Assembly: GCF_036013745.1 (NCBI RefSeq)
Contig: NZ_CP107880.1
Coordinates: forward strand, 3,844,001-3,908,000
Source of the DNA: Streptomyces sp. NBC_00483
GTDB taxonomy: Bacteria; Actinomycetota; Actinomycetes; Streptomycetales; Streptomycetaceae
DNA: 64,000 nt
Direction: 5' to 3'
The translations under genes were made by a program, and so were the position numbers. The notes under the pieces were generated by a model. That model had not been told where the DNA came from, did no database searches, and saw only the letters and a program-made list of their open reading frames with translations. This document shows positions 18,235 through 27,066 of this stretch, in pieces. Positions within the stretch are counted from its first letter, which is position 1; each line of letters begins with the position of its first letter.

Positions 18235-18272
18235 CGCCCATTGGGCTCATTGACGGCACTCAGTGCCGTCAA
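18235..18272. promoter_or_regulatory. Two adjacent palindromes between recD2 and citA
   Basis: TTGACGGCACT (18250-18260), one base, AGTGCCGTCAA (18262-18272) is a perfect palindrome with 11-base arms. Next to it GCCCA-T-TGGGC (18235-18245) is another. They lie 91-128 bp upstream of the citA start and 69 bp past the recD2 stop. The outer arm is TTGACG, which resembles a -35 box on either strand. An operator at the citA promoter or a recD2 terminator are both possible. Confidence 0.5.
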
Positions 18273-18340
18273 CTTGCTCATCCTGCCCCCTTCGCCCTGG
18301 TTCCGGAAGTGCTTGTGACCTTCGTGACTCACTTGATCGA

Positions 18341-20602
18341 TCAAATCTTTTGAGCAACGGCACCTGCCAGCCGGAAATTCAGGGCGGTACACCGCCTTCC
18401 GGCCGAAATCGTACGCACCGCCTGGCCGATCGCTCTGCGCGAACCGACCAGGACGACGAGCTTCTTGGCGCGGGTGACCGCCGTATAGAGGAGGTTGCGC
18501 TGGAGCATCATCCAGGCTCCCGTCGTGACGGGGATCACCACGCACGGGTACTCGCTGCCCTGGGAGCGGTGGATGGTCACAGCGTAGGCATGCGCCAGCT
18601 CGTCCAGCTCGTCGAAGTCATAGGGGACCTCCTCGTCCTCATCGGTGCGGACGGTGAGTCTCTGCTCCTCGGCGTCGAGGGACGTGACGACGCCCACCGT
18701 GCCGTTGAAGACGCCGTTCGCCCCCTTCTCGTAGTTGTTCCGAATCTGGGTGACCTTGTCCCCCACCCGGAACACACGCCCACCGAACCGCTTCTCGGGA
18801 AGCTCGGGCCGCCCCGGCGTGATCGCCTGCTGGAGCAGCCCGTTGAGATTCCCGGCGCCGGCGGGACCGCGGTGCATCGGCGCGAGCACCTGGACGTCGC
18901 GCCGCGGGTCGAGGCCGAACTTGGCGGGGATCCGGCGGGCCGCGACGTCGACGGTGAGCCGCCCGGCCTCCTCGGTGTCGTCCTCCACGAACAGGAAGAA
19001 GTCATTGAGCCCCGAAGTAAGGGGCTGCTGGCCGGAGTTGATCCGGTGCGCATTGGTGACGACGCCGGACTCCTGGGCCTGCCGGAAAATCCGGGTGAGC
19101 CGCACAGCGGGCACAGGGCTCCCCTCGACGAGCATGTCCCGCAGCACCTCACCGGCCCCCACACTCGGCAACTGATCCACATCCCCCACAAACAGAAGAT
19201 GCGCCCCGGGCGGCACCGCCTTCACCAGCTTGTTGGCGAGCAGCAGATCCAACATGGAGGCCTCGTCCACGACCACAAGGTCGGCGTCCAACGGCCGCTC
19301 CTTGTCGTACGCGGCGTCCCCGCCCGGCTTCAATTCGAGCAGCCGGTGAACAGTCGACGCCTCGGCCCCGGTCAGCTCGGCGAGCCGCTTGGCGGCACGC
19401 CCGGTGGGAGCGGCGAGCACGACCTTGGCGCGCTTGGCGCGGGCCAGCTCCACAACGGACCGTACGGTGAAGGACTTTCCGCAGCCGGGGCCGCCGGTGA
19501 GCACGGCCACCTTCTTGCTGAGCGCGAGCTTGACCGCCTCCTCCTGCTCGGGAGCGAGCTGCGCCCCCGTGCGGTCGGCGAGCCACGCGAGCGCCTTGTC
19601 CCACGCGACGTCCTGGAAGGCGGGCATCCGGTCGTCCTCCGTGCGCAGCAGTCTGAGCAGCTGGGCGGAGAGGGCGATTTCGGCCCGGTGGAAGGGGACC
19701 AGGTAGATCGCGGTGACCGGCTCCCCGTCCTCGCCCGGCACCGTCTCGCGTACCACGCCGGGCTCGCCGGAATCCTCGTCGGGCAGGGCCAGTTCGGCGA
19801 GGCACTCGATGACGAGGCCGGTGTCGACCTGGAGCAGCTTCACGGCATCGGCGATGAGCCGCTGCTCGGGCAGGAAGCAGTGCCCCTGGTCGGTGGATTG
19901 CGAAAGGGCGTACTGGAGACCGGCCTTGACCCGCTCCGGGCTGTCGTGCGGGATGCCGACGGACTGGGCGATGCGGTCGGCGGTGAGGAATCCGATGCCC
20001 CAGACGTCGGAGGCGAGGCGGTACGGCTGGTTCTTCACGACGGAGATCGACGCGTCGCCGAACTTCTTGAAGATGCGCACGGCGATGGAGGTGGAGACGC
20101 CGACGCTCTGGAGGAAGACCATCACTTCCTTGATGGCCTTCTGCTCCTCCCACGCGTCGGCGATCTTCTTCGTCCGCTTGGGGCCGAGCCCCGGCACCTC
20201 GATCAGCCGCTTCGGCTCCTGCTCGATGATGTCGAGGGTGTCGAGCCCGAAGTGCTGCGTGATGCGGTCGGCGAAGACGGGTCCGATGCCCTTGACCAGG
20301 CCGGATCCGAGATAGCGGCGGATGCCCTGGATGGTCGCGGGCAGCAGCGTCGTGTAGTTCTCGACCGTGAACTGCTTGCCGTACTGCGGGTGGGAGCCCC
20401 AACGGCCCTCCATCCGCAGCGACTCCCCCACCTGCGCCCCGAGCAGCGAGCCGACGACGGTCAGCAGGTCCCCTGCGCCCCTGCCGGTGTCGACCCGGCC
20501 GACCGTGTACCCCGTCTCCTCGTTGGCGTACGTGATCCGCTCGAGGACGCCCTCGAGCCGCGCCATCTGCCGCGCTCCGGCAGCCTCCTGCTGCTTCGCC
20601 AT
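18341..20602 (-). CDS. recD2: RecD2-like SF1B ATP-dependent DNA helicase
   Basis: A 753-residue helicase. The N-terminal OB-like and helix-hairpin-helix region (GIGPVFADRI, VPGLGPKRTKKI) is typical of RecD2 proteins not bound to RecBC. The Walker A motif GGPGCGKS is at about residues 366-373, Walker B is VVVDEASMLD, and motif III is FVGDVDQLPSVGAGEV. Motifs V/VI are in YAVTIHRSQGSEYP and LLYTAVTRAKKLVVLVG. It moves 5' to 3' and is thought to work in DNA repair and replication restart. The start at ATG 20602 is clear; 20603-20684 upstream holds only a short GC repeat. Confidence 0.9.
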   Translation of the reverse strand: MAKQQEAAGARQMARLEGVLERITYANEETGYTVGRVDTGRGAGDLLTVVGSLLGAQVGESLRMEGRWGSHPQYGKQFTVENYTTLLPATIQGIRRYLGSGLVKGIGPVFADRITQHFGLDTLDIIEQEPKRLIEVPGLGPKRTKKIADAWEEQKAIKEVMVFLQSVGVSTSIAVRIFKKFGDASISVVKNQPYRLASDVWGIGFLTADRIAQSVGIPHDSPERVKAGLQYALSQSTDQGHCFLPEQRLIADAVKLLQVDTGLVIECLAELALPDEDSGEPGVVRETVPGEDGEPVTAIYLVPFHRAEIALSAQLLRLLRTEDDRMPAFQDVAWDKALAWLADRTGAQLAPEQEEAVKLALSKKVAVLTGGPGCGKSFTVRSVVELARAKRAKVVLAAPTGRAAKRLAELTGAEASTVHRLLELKPGGDAAYDKERPLDADLVVVDEASMLDLLLANKLVKAVPPGAHLLFVGDVDQLPSVGAGEVLRDMLVEGSPVPAVRLTRIFRQAQESGVVTNAHRINSGQQPLTSGLNDFFLFVEDDTEEAGRLTVDVAARRIPAKFGLDPRRDVQVLAPMHRGPAGAGNLNGLLQQAITPGRPELPEKRFGGRVFRVGDKVTQIRNNYEKGANGVFNGTVGVVTSLDAEEQRLTVRTDEDEEVPYDFDELDELAHAYAVTIHRSQGSEYPCVVIPVTTGAWMMLQRNLLYTAVTRAKKLVVLVGSRRAIGQAVRTISAGRRCTALNFRLAGAVAQKI

Positions 20603-20684
20603 GATCCGACGTTAGCGGGAGGGTCCGACAACGCGGGAGGGGTCACCCGGCCCCGGCCTCTGCCCCGGCCTCTGCCGGCGGGGA

Positions 20685-21290
20685 TCACACCCCGCCCATC
20701 GGCTCCGGATCCACCCTCACCGGCGTGCCCCACACGCGGACGACCTCGTAGTCCGTGAACTCGTGGACCAGGCGGTACGCCATCGCCGCGTCCGGACGGC
20801 GGCGCTGGGCCGCCAGGTAGAGGTCCGCCTCGCGGCGGTCGTGGCGGGGGGTGCCGCAGAGCTGCCACACCTGCCCGTTCCACATCTCCGGGATCCAGCG
20901 CTGCTGGGGCTGGGGGCGGTCCTCGCGCGTGCCGTAGCGGGAGAGCACGGGGCCCTCCTCGGCGGAGCGGGACGCCGAGGAGGGGGCGCCCGAGATCTGG
21001 GAGCGGCGGGCCTTGCGGCGGCGGGTCTCGCAGAACAGGCACAGGTCGGGGGCGGACTCCTCGACCGGGCCGTAGGGGTGCTCCTTGCAGCGGGTCGTGG
21101 GCTTCTCCCCGGACACCGCGTCGTCGAGCTGGTCGAGGGCGCGGGTCAGGTCGCCGCGGACCTCGTGCAGCACGTCGTCCGGGGTGTCGCCGGTGAGCTT
21201 CTCGCCGTGCTCGCCGAGCACGCGGAGGGCGCGGCCTAGTGCGGTGAGCTGCGCGTGGTTCACGTCCGTTGCTCCGTCTCCGTCATCCAT
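20685..21290 (-). CDS. Conserved hypothetical protein with a small Cys motif
   Basis: A 201-residue soluble protein that I do not recognise. The N-terminal half is helical (LTALGRALRVLGEHGEKL and DLTRALDQLDDAVSGEK). A middle segment has CKEHPYG followed 21 residues later by CLFC, which could hold one zinc. The C-terminal half has WIPEMWNGQVWQLCG and ends in a basic-acidic tail. ATG 21290 has no ribosome-binding site and is preceded by a hairpin (21292-21312). GTG 21263, with GGAG eight bases upstream, is a good alternative start giving 192 residues. No enzyme motif is visible. Confidence 0.7.
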   Translation of the reverse strand: MDDGDGATDVNHAQLTALGRALRVLGEHGEKLTGDTPDDVLHEVRGDLTRALDQLDDAVSGEKPTTRCKEHPYGPVEESAPDLCLFCETRRRKARRSQISGAPSSASRSAEEGPVLSRYGTREDRPQPQQRWIPEMWNGQVWQLCGTPRHDRREADLYLAAQRRRPDAAMAYRLVHEFTDYEVVRVWGTPVRVDPEPMGGV

Positions 21291-21291
21291 G

Positions 21292-21312
21292 ACTCATTGC
21301 TTCGCAATGAGT
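21292..21312 (-). promoter_or_regulatory. Hairpin just before the start of the hypothetical gene
   Basis: ACTCATTGC (21292-21300), loop TTC, GCAATGAGT (21304-21312): perfect nine-base arms ending one base before ATG 21290 on the minus strand. It either blocks a ribosome site, acts as an operator, or shows that the real start is GTG 21263. Confidence 0.4.
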
Positions 21313-21363
21313 TCCACCTTCGCACGCGCCACCGACAATCCCGTCCGGCGACAGCGTTACGCC

Positions 21364-21415
21364 CCGGGCTCCGCCCCGGACCCCGCGGGCTCTCGTCGAA
21401 GAGCGGGGCTTGATC
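21364..21415. repeat. Streptomyces-type intergenic GC repeat, copy C (diverged)
   Basis: CGGGCTCCGCCCCGGACCCCG begins as in copies A and B, but the middle CTCAAACGCC is replaced by CTCTCGTCGAAGAG before GCGGGGCTTGA. Confidence 0.6.
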
Positions 21416-21471
21416 GGCCGATCACGATCACGATCCCGTCACGACCACTCCCACCCCCTTGCCCCCACCCC

Positions 21472-21518
21472 ATGTAATCGATTCCAATCCCTCATGCAGA
21501 TCGATGTAATCGATTCCA
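21472..21518 (+). promoter_or_regulatory. Two LacI-type operators upstream of rbsR
   Basis: ATGTAATCGATTCCA occurs twice, at 21472-21486 and 21504-21518, exactly 32 bp apart (three helical turns). The core TGTAATCGATTCCA is a 12-of-14 palindrome with the central CG usual for LacI-family operators. Both lie within 75 bp of the rbsR start, so the rbs operon is probably autoregulated. Confidence 0.75.
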
Positions 21519-21543
21519 CGTAGCCACAAGGAGGTGGCCGGCG

Positions 21544-22608
21544 ATGGCGAGTATCAAGGATGTCGCGGCCGCGGCCGGCGTTTCCGTCGCCACGGTTTCC
21601 CGGGTCCTGAACAGCCACCCGTCCGTCAGCCCGGACGCCCGCACCCGCGTGCTCACCGCCGTGGAGTCGCTCGGCTACCGTCCCAACGCGGTGGCCCGTT
21701 CGCTGCGCACCGCGCAGACCCGCACGCTCGGCCTCGTCATCAGTGACGTGCTGAACCCGTACTTCGGTGAGCTCGCCCGCTCCGTCGAGGACGAGGCCCG
21801 CGGGCTCGGCTACAGCGTGATCATCGGCAACGCCGACGAGCGGCCGGAGCTCCAGGACCACCACGTACGCACGCTGCTCGACCGGCGCATCGACGGCCTG
21901 CTCGTCTCCCCCACCGACGGCGCCTCGCCGCTGATGCTGGACGCGGCCCGCGCGGGCACGCCCATGGTCTTCGTCGACCGGTGGATCCCCGGCGTGGACG
22001 TGCCCGTGGTGCGCTCCGACGGGCGGGCGGCCGTCCGGGACCTCGTCGCCCACCTGCACCGGCTCGGGCACCGCCGCCTCGCGATCATCGCGGGCCCTGC
22101 CGCCACCACGACCGGCAGCGAGCGCGTCGACGCCTTCCGGGAGGCCCTCGCCTCGTACGAGATCGAGCTTCCGGACGCCTACATAGGGCAGGGCGACTTC
22201 CAGGCGGACAGCGGGCGCCGGGTGACCGAGGCGTTCCTCGATCTGCCCGAGCCGCCCCAGGTCGTCTTCGCGGCCGACAACCTCATGGCGCTCGGCGCGC
22301 TCGACGCCATCCGCGCGCGCGGGCTGCGCGTCCCGGACGACATCGCGGTCGCCGCGTTCGACGACATCCCGTGGTTCGTGCACACCGATCCGCCCATCAC
22401 GGCGATCGCCCAGCGGACCAAGGACCTCGGCCGGGCCGCCGTGCGCGCCTTGGTCGACCGCATCGAGGGGCGGGTGCCCGAGTCGGTCACCCTCCCCGCC
22501 CACCTCGTCGTACGACGCTCCTGCGGCGAGACAGGCGAGATCGGCGAGACCCCCCACACGCCCCAAGCCCCCCACACGCCCACCTCAATGGAGAGGAGCA
22601 ACGGATGA
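21544..22608 (+). CDS. rbsR: LacI family regulator of the ribose operon
   Basis: A 354-residue repressor. The LacI HTH (IKDVAAAAGVSVATVSRVLN) is at residues 4-23, followed by a hinge helix (PNAVARSLRTAQTRTLGLV) and a ribose-binding-protein-like effector domain. The tail after residue 330 is Pro/Thr-rich and low in complexity (HTPQAPHTP). The start at ATG 21544 has AAGGAGG upstream, and the stop overlaps rbsA (ATGA). It heads an operon for ribose uptake and phosphorylation and has two operators just upstream, so ribose or a derivative is the likely inducer. Confidence 0.9.
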   Translation: MASIKDVAAAAGVSVATVSRVLNSHPSVSPDARTRVLTAVESLGYRPNAVARSLRTAQTRTLGLVISDVLNPYFGELARSVEDEARGLGYSVIIGNADERPELQDHHVRTLLDRRIDGLLVSPTDGASPLMLDAARAGTPMVFVDRWIPGVDVPVVRSDGRAAVRDLVAHLHRLGHRRLAIIAGPAATTTGSERVDAFREALASYEIELPDAYIGQGDFQADSGRRVTEAFLDLPEPPQVVFAADNLMALGALDAIRARGLRVPDDIAVAAFDDIPWFVHTDPPITAIAQRTKDLGRAAVRALVDRIEGRVPESVTLPAHLVVRRSCGETGEIGETPHTPQAPHTPTSMERSNG

Positions 22609-24158
22609 GCAGCTCCGAAGAGTTGCTGCGTATCGAAGGGATACGGAAGACCTTCCCCGGCGTGGTCGCGCTCGACAGCGTCGACTTCGACCTGCGCCGC
22701 GGGGAGGTGCACGTACTGCTCGGTGAGAACGGGGCCGGTAAGAGCACGCTGATCAAGATGCTCTCCGGTGCCTATACGCCCGACGAGGGCCGTATCACCG
22801 TCGGTGGCGAGCAGGTCCGCATCCATGGTGCGCAGGACGCCGAACGGCTCGGCATCGCGACGATCTATCAGGAGTTCAATCTCGTTCCTGATCTGACCGT
22901 CGCCGAGAACATCTTCCTGGGGCGCCAGCCGCGCCGCTTCGGTCTCATCGACCGGAAGAAGATGGAAGCGGACGCCGAGGAGCTCCTCGCGCGCGTGGGC
23001 GTGAAGGTGTCGCCACGCGCGCGGGTGCGCGAACTGGGCATCGCCCGGCTCCAGATGGTGGAGATCGCGAAGGCGCTCAGCCTGAACGCGCGCGTGCTCA
23101 TCATGGACGAGCCGACCGCCGTGCTCACTTCCGAAGAGGTCGAGAAGCTGTTCGCGATCGTGCGGCAGCTGCGCGAGGACGGCGTCGGCGTCGTCTTCAT
23201 CACCCACCACCTGGAGGAGATCGGCGCGCTCGGCGACCGGGTGACGGTCATCCGGGACGGCCGCAGCGTGGGCCAAGTGCCCGCCGCCACCCCCGAGGAC
23301 GAGCTCGTCCGCCTCATGGTGGGCCGCTCCATCGACCAGCAGTACCCGCGCGAACGCCCGGACGCACAGGGCACGGCCGGCGCGTTGCTGAAGGTCGAGG
23401 GCCTGACCCGGGACGGCGTCTTCCACGACGTCGGCTTCGAGGTGCGGGCCGGCGAGGTCGTCGGCATCGCGGGGCTCGTGGGCGCGGGACGTACGGAGGT
23501 CGTACGGGCCGTCTTCGGCGCCGACCCGTACGACTCGGGCTCCGTCGAGGTCGCGGGCAGCGCGCTCCCCCGACACGACGTCATCGCCGCGATGGCCGCG
23601 GGGGTCGGGCTCGTCCCCGAGGACCGCAAGGGGCAGGGGCTCGTCCTCGACCAGTCGGTGGAGGAGAACCTGGGGCTCGTCACCATGCGGGCGGCGACCC
23701 GCGCAGGGTTCGTGGACCGGCAGGGCCAGCACGACGCCGCCGAGCGGATCGCGAAGCAACTGGGCGTCCGGATGGCCGGGTTGGGCCAGCACGTGCGCAC
23801 GCTGTCCGGCGGCAACCAGCAGAAGGTCGTCATCGGCAAGTGGCTGCTCGCGGACATCAAGGTGCTGATCCTCGACGAGCCGACGCGCGGCATCGACGTC
23901 GGCGCGAAGGTCGAGATCTACCAGCTCATCAACGAGCTGACCGCCGCAGGGCACGCCGTGCTCATGATCTCCAGCGATCTCCCCGAAGTCCTCGGCATGA
24001 GCGACCGGGTCCTTGTGATGGCGCAGGGACGCATCGCCGGTGAACTCGCCGCCGAGGAGGCCACGCAGGACTCCGTGATGGCCCTCGCCGTCAGCAACCA
24101 GAACACCGACAACCAGCAGCACAACGCCTTCGAAGAGGAGGGCTCCCGTGACCACTGA
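22605..24158 (+). CDS. rbsA: Ribose-type ABC transporter ATP-binding protein
   Basis: A 517-residue protein with two ATPase domains in tandem, as in RbsA, MglA and AraG. The first has GENGAGKSTL (about residue 40) and a Walker B LIMDEPTAVL. The second has a degenerate P-loop (GLVGAGRTEV), the signature LSGGNQQKV and LILDEPTRGIDVG. It energises sugar import through the fused permease/binding protein that follows. It overlaps rbsR by four bases and the next gene by 11. Confidence 0.93.
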   Translation: MSSSEELLRIEGIRKTFPGVVALDSVDFDLRRGEVHVLLGENGAGKSTLIKMLSGAYTPDEGRITVGGEQVRIHGAQDAERLGIATIYQEFNLVPDLTVAENIFLGRQPRRFGLIDRKKMEADAEELLARVGVKVSPRARVRELGIARLQMVEIAKALSLNARVLIMDEPTAVLTSEEVEKLFAIVRQLREDGVGVVFITHHLEEIGALGDRVTVIRDGRSVGQVPAATPEDELVRLMVGRSIDQQYPRERPDAQGTAGALLKVEGLTRDGVFHDVGFEVRAGEVVGIAGLVGAGRTEVVRAVFGADPYDSGSVEVAGSALPRHDVIAAMAAGVGLVPEDRKGQGLVLDQSVEENLGLVTMRAATRAGFVDRQGQHDAAERIAKQLGVRMAGLGQHVRTLSGGNQQKVVIGKWLLADIKVLILDEPTRGIDVGAKVEIYQLINELTAAGHAVLMISSDLPEVLGMSDRVLVMAQGRIAGELAAEEATQDSVMALAVSNQNTDNQQHNAFEEEGSRDH

Positions 24159-26094
24159 GACACTCAACAAGCCACAGGCCAAGAACAACGGGAGCCTGCT
24201 GCGGCTGCTCCTCGACAACGGCGCGCTGACCGCGCTCGTCGTCCTGGTCGTCGCCATGTCGCTGATGTCCGGCGACTTCCTGACCACCCAGAACCTGCTG
24301 AACGTCGGCGTGCAGGCGGCCGTCACCGCGATCCTCGCGTTCGGTGTCACCTTCGTCATCGTCTCGGCGGGCATCGACCTGTCGGTCGGCTCGGTGGCCG
24401 CGCTGTCGGCGACCGTCCTCGCGTGGGCGGCCACGAGCGAGGGCGTGCCGGTGGTGATAGCCGTGCTGCTCGCCGTCGTCACGGGTGTCGCCTGCGGCTT
24501 CGTCAACGGCCTGCTCATCTCGTACGGCAAGCTCCCGCCGTTCATCGCGACGCTGGCGATGCTGTCGGTCGGGCGCGGTCTGTCCCTTGTGATCTCGCAG
24601 GGCTCGCCGATCCCGTTCCCCGACTCGGTCTCCAAGCTCGGTGACACGCTGGGCGGTTGGCTGCCCGTGCCGGTCATCGTGATGATCGTGATGGGGCTCA
24701 TCACGGCGGTCGTCCTCGCCCGTACGTTCATCGGCCGGTCCATGTACGCGATCGGCGGCAACGAGGAGGCGGCCCGCCTCTCCGGTCTGCGCGTCAAGCG
24801 GCAGAAGCTCGTCGTCTACGGCCTGTCCGGCCTGTTCGCGGCCGTCGCCGGCATCGTGCTCGCCTCCCGTCTCGCCTCCGCGCAGCCGCAGGCCGCGAAC
24901 GGCTACGAGCTGGACGCCATCGCCGCCGTCGTCATCGGCGGCGCCTCGCTGGCCGGTGGTACGGGCAAGGCGTCGGGCACGTTCATCGGCGCGCTGATCC
25001 TCGCCGTGCTCCGCAACGGCCTCAACCTCCTTTCGGTGTCCGCCTTCTGGCAGCAGGTCGTCATCGGTGTCGTGATCGCCCTCGCGGTGCTGCTCGACAC
25101 CGCGCGCCGCAAGGCCGGTGCGCAGCCGGCCTCCGCGGGTGCCGGGACCGGTGGGCCCAGGCAGCGGATGCAGTACGTGCTCGCGGCCGTGGTCGCCATC
25201 GCGATCGTCGGCGGCCTCGCGGTGTGGAACAACACCGGTTCCTCCGGCGGCAAGAAGGACCTCAAGCTCGGCATGGCCGTCTCCACGCTCAACAACCCGT
25301 TCTTCACCGAGATGCGGGCGGGCGCCCAGGCCGAGGCGAAGAAGCAGGGCGTCGAGCTGACCGTCACTGACGCGCAGAACGACGCCTCGCAGCAGGCCAA
25401 CCAGCTCCAGAACTTCACGAGCGAGGGGCTCAGCGCCGTCATCGTGAACCCGGTCGACTCCGACGCCGTCGGCCCGTCCGTGCGCACCGCCAACAAGGCC
25501 GACATCCCCGTCGTCGCCGCCGACCGCGGCGTCAACAAGGCGAAGGCCGCGACCCTCGTCGCCTCCGACAACGTCGCGGGCGGCAAGCAGGCCGCGAAGA
25601 TCATGGCCGACAAGCTGGGCGGCAAGGGCAAGATCGCGGTCCTCCAGGGCCAGGCCGGTACGTCCGCCAGCCGTGAGCGCGGCGCGGGCTTCGCCGCGGG
25701 GATCAAGAACTACCCGGGCATCAAGGTCGTCGCCAAGCAGCCCGCGGACTTCGACCGCACCAAGGGCCTGGACGTCATGACGAACATGCTCCAGTCGCAC
25801 CCCGACGTCGACGGCGTCTTCGCCGAGAACGACGAGATGGCGCTCGGCGCGATCAAGGCGCTCGGCTCCAAGGCCGGCAAGTCCGTCCCCGTCATCGGCT
25901 TCGACGGCACGCCCGACGGCTTCAAGGCGGTCAAGGCGGGCACGCTGTACGCCTCCGTGGCCCAGCAGCCGCGCGAGCTCGGAAAGATGGCCGTGCAGAA
26001 CGCGATCGCCGCGGCGAAGGACAAGAAGATCTCCTCGGCGGTGAAGGTGCCCGTGAAGGTCGTCACGGCGAAGAACGTCGCCGACTTCAAGTGA
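24148..26094 (+). CDS. Fused ribose ABC permease and substrate-binding protein (RbsC-RbsB)
   Basis: A 648-residue fusion. Residues 1-325 are an RbsC-type permease with about eight to ten membrane segments and the markers GIDLSVGSVAALS and GYELDAIAAVVIGGASLAGG. A short Ala/Gly linker and one more membrane segment (about 341-361) lead to a ribose-binding protein (about 370-648: KLGMAVSTLNNPFFTEM, then PVIGFDGTPDG). The operon therefore needs no separate rbsB or rbsC. The added helix anchors the binding domain outside the membrane in place of a lipoprotein signal. GTG 24148 has GAGGAGGG upstream and overlaps rbsA. There is no frameshift at the join. Confidence 0.92.
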   Translation: MTTETLNKPQAKNNGSLLRLLLDNGALTALVVLVVAMSLMSGDFLTTQNLLNVGVQAAVTAILAFGVTFVIVSAGIDLSVGSVAALSATVLAWAATSEGVPVVIAVLLAVVTGVACGFVNGLLISYGKLPPFIATLAMLSVGRGLSLVISQGSPIPFPDSVSKLGDTLGGWLPVPVIVMIVMGLITAVVLARTFIGRSMYAIGGNEEAARLSGLRVKRQKLVVYGLSGLFAAVAGIVLASRLASAQPQAANGYELDAIAAVVIGGASLAGGTGKASGTFIGALILAVLRNGLNLLSVSAFWQQVVIGVVIALAVLLDTARRKAGAQPASAGAGTGGPRQRMQYVLAAVVAIAIVGGLAVWNNTGSSGGKKDLKLGMAVSTLNNPFFTEMRAGAQAEAKKQGVELTVTDAQNDASQQANQLQNFTSEGLSAVIVNPVDSDAVGPSVRTANKADIPVVAADRGVNKAKAATLVASDNVAGGKQAAKIMADKLGGKGKIAVLQGQAGTSASRERGAGFAAGIKNYPGIKVVAKQPADFDRTKGLDVMTNMLQSHPDVDGVFAENDEMALGAIKALGSKAGKSVPVIGFDGTPDGFKAVKAGTLYASVAQQPRELGKMAVQNAIAAAKDKKISSAVKVPVKVVTAKNVADFK

Positions 26095-26166
26095 CGGACC
26101 ACGAGTGACCGGCCCCGTTCGGCGGCTCTCGTACCCTTTGCGGTGACGTACGAAGAAAGGCACAAC

Positions 26167-27066
26167 ATGAACACGTACGACCTCCTCGTCGTCGGGTCGG
26201 CCAACGCCGACCTGGTGGTGGGCGTCGACCGGCGGCCGGCCGCGGGCGAGACCGTTCTCGGCTCCGACCTGACGACCCACCCCGGCGGCAAGGGCGCCAA
26301 CCAGGCGGTCGCCGCCGCCAAGTTGGGCGCTCGTACGGCACTGCTCGCGCGGGTCGGCGACGACGGGCACGGCAGGCTGCTGCGCGACTCGATGGAGGCG
26401 GCGGGCGTGGACACGTCCGGCGTGCTGGTCGGCGGGGCGCCCACCGGGGTCGCGCTGATCACCGTGGACCCGTCCGGCGACAACTCGATCGTGGTGTCGC
26501 CGGGCGCGAACGGTCGGCTCACACCCGAGGACGTACGGGCGGCGGGCGAGCTGTTCGCGGGGGCGCAGGTCGTCTCGATGATGCTGGAGATCCCGCTGGA
26601 TACGGTCGCGGAGGTGGTCCGCAATCTCGCGGACGGCACCCGCCTCGTCCTCAACCCCTCGCCGCCCGCCCCGCTCCCCGACGAGGTGCTCGCGGCCTGC
26701 GACCCGCTGATCGTCAACGAGCACGAGGCGAAGGTCATCGCCGGTACGGACCTCGGCGACGACCCCGAGGACTGGGCGCGGCAGCTGCTCTCGCTCGGCC
26801 CGCGCTCGGTCGTCGTCACCCTCGGCTCCGAGGGCGCGCTCGTCGCGGACGCGGCGGGCTCGCAGCGGGTCGCGGCGGTGAAGGTGAAGGCCGTCGACAC
26901 GACCGGCGCCGGTGACGCGTTCACGGCGGCGCTCGCGTGGCGGCTCGGCACCGGCGAATCGCTCGCCGACGCGGCCGCCTACGCGGCGAAGGTCGGCGCG
27001 GCCGCGGTCACCAAGGAGGGCGCGCAGGCCTCGTACCCGACCGCCGAGGAGGTCGGGTCGCTGTGA
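26167..27066 (+). CDS. rbsK: Ribokinase
   Basis: A 299-residue PfkB-family kinase that makes ribose 5-phosphate. Both family signatures are present: GGKGANQAVAAAKLGA near residue 41, and the C-terminal DTTGAGDAFTAALAW with the catalytic Asp. An ATP-site NPSPPAPLP and VNEHEA are in the middle. ATG 26167 follows GAAAGG by six bases. It ends overlapping rbsD (GTGA). Confidence 0.94.
   Translation: MNTYDLLVVGSANADLVVGVDRRPAAGETVLGSDLTTHPGGKGANQAVAAAKLGARTALLARVGDDGHGRLLRDSMEAAGVDTSGVLVGGAPTGVALITVDPSGDNSIVVSPGANGRLTPEDVRAAGELFAGAQVVSMMLEIPLDTVAEVVRNLADGTRLVLNPSPPAPLPDEVLAACDPLIVNEHEAKVIAGTDLGDDPEDWARQLLSLGPRSVVVTLGSEGALVADAAGSQRVAAVKVKAVDTTGAGDAFTAALAWRLGTGESLADAAAYAAKVGAAAVTKEGAQASYPTAEEVGSL

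Noticed and set aside
24091..26724. An 877-residue minus-strand reading frame across rbsC-rbsB and rbsK
   Set aside because: It spans three genes with strong family motifs on the other strand and has no motif of its own.
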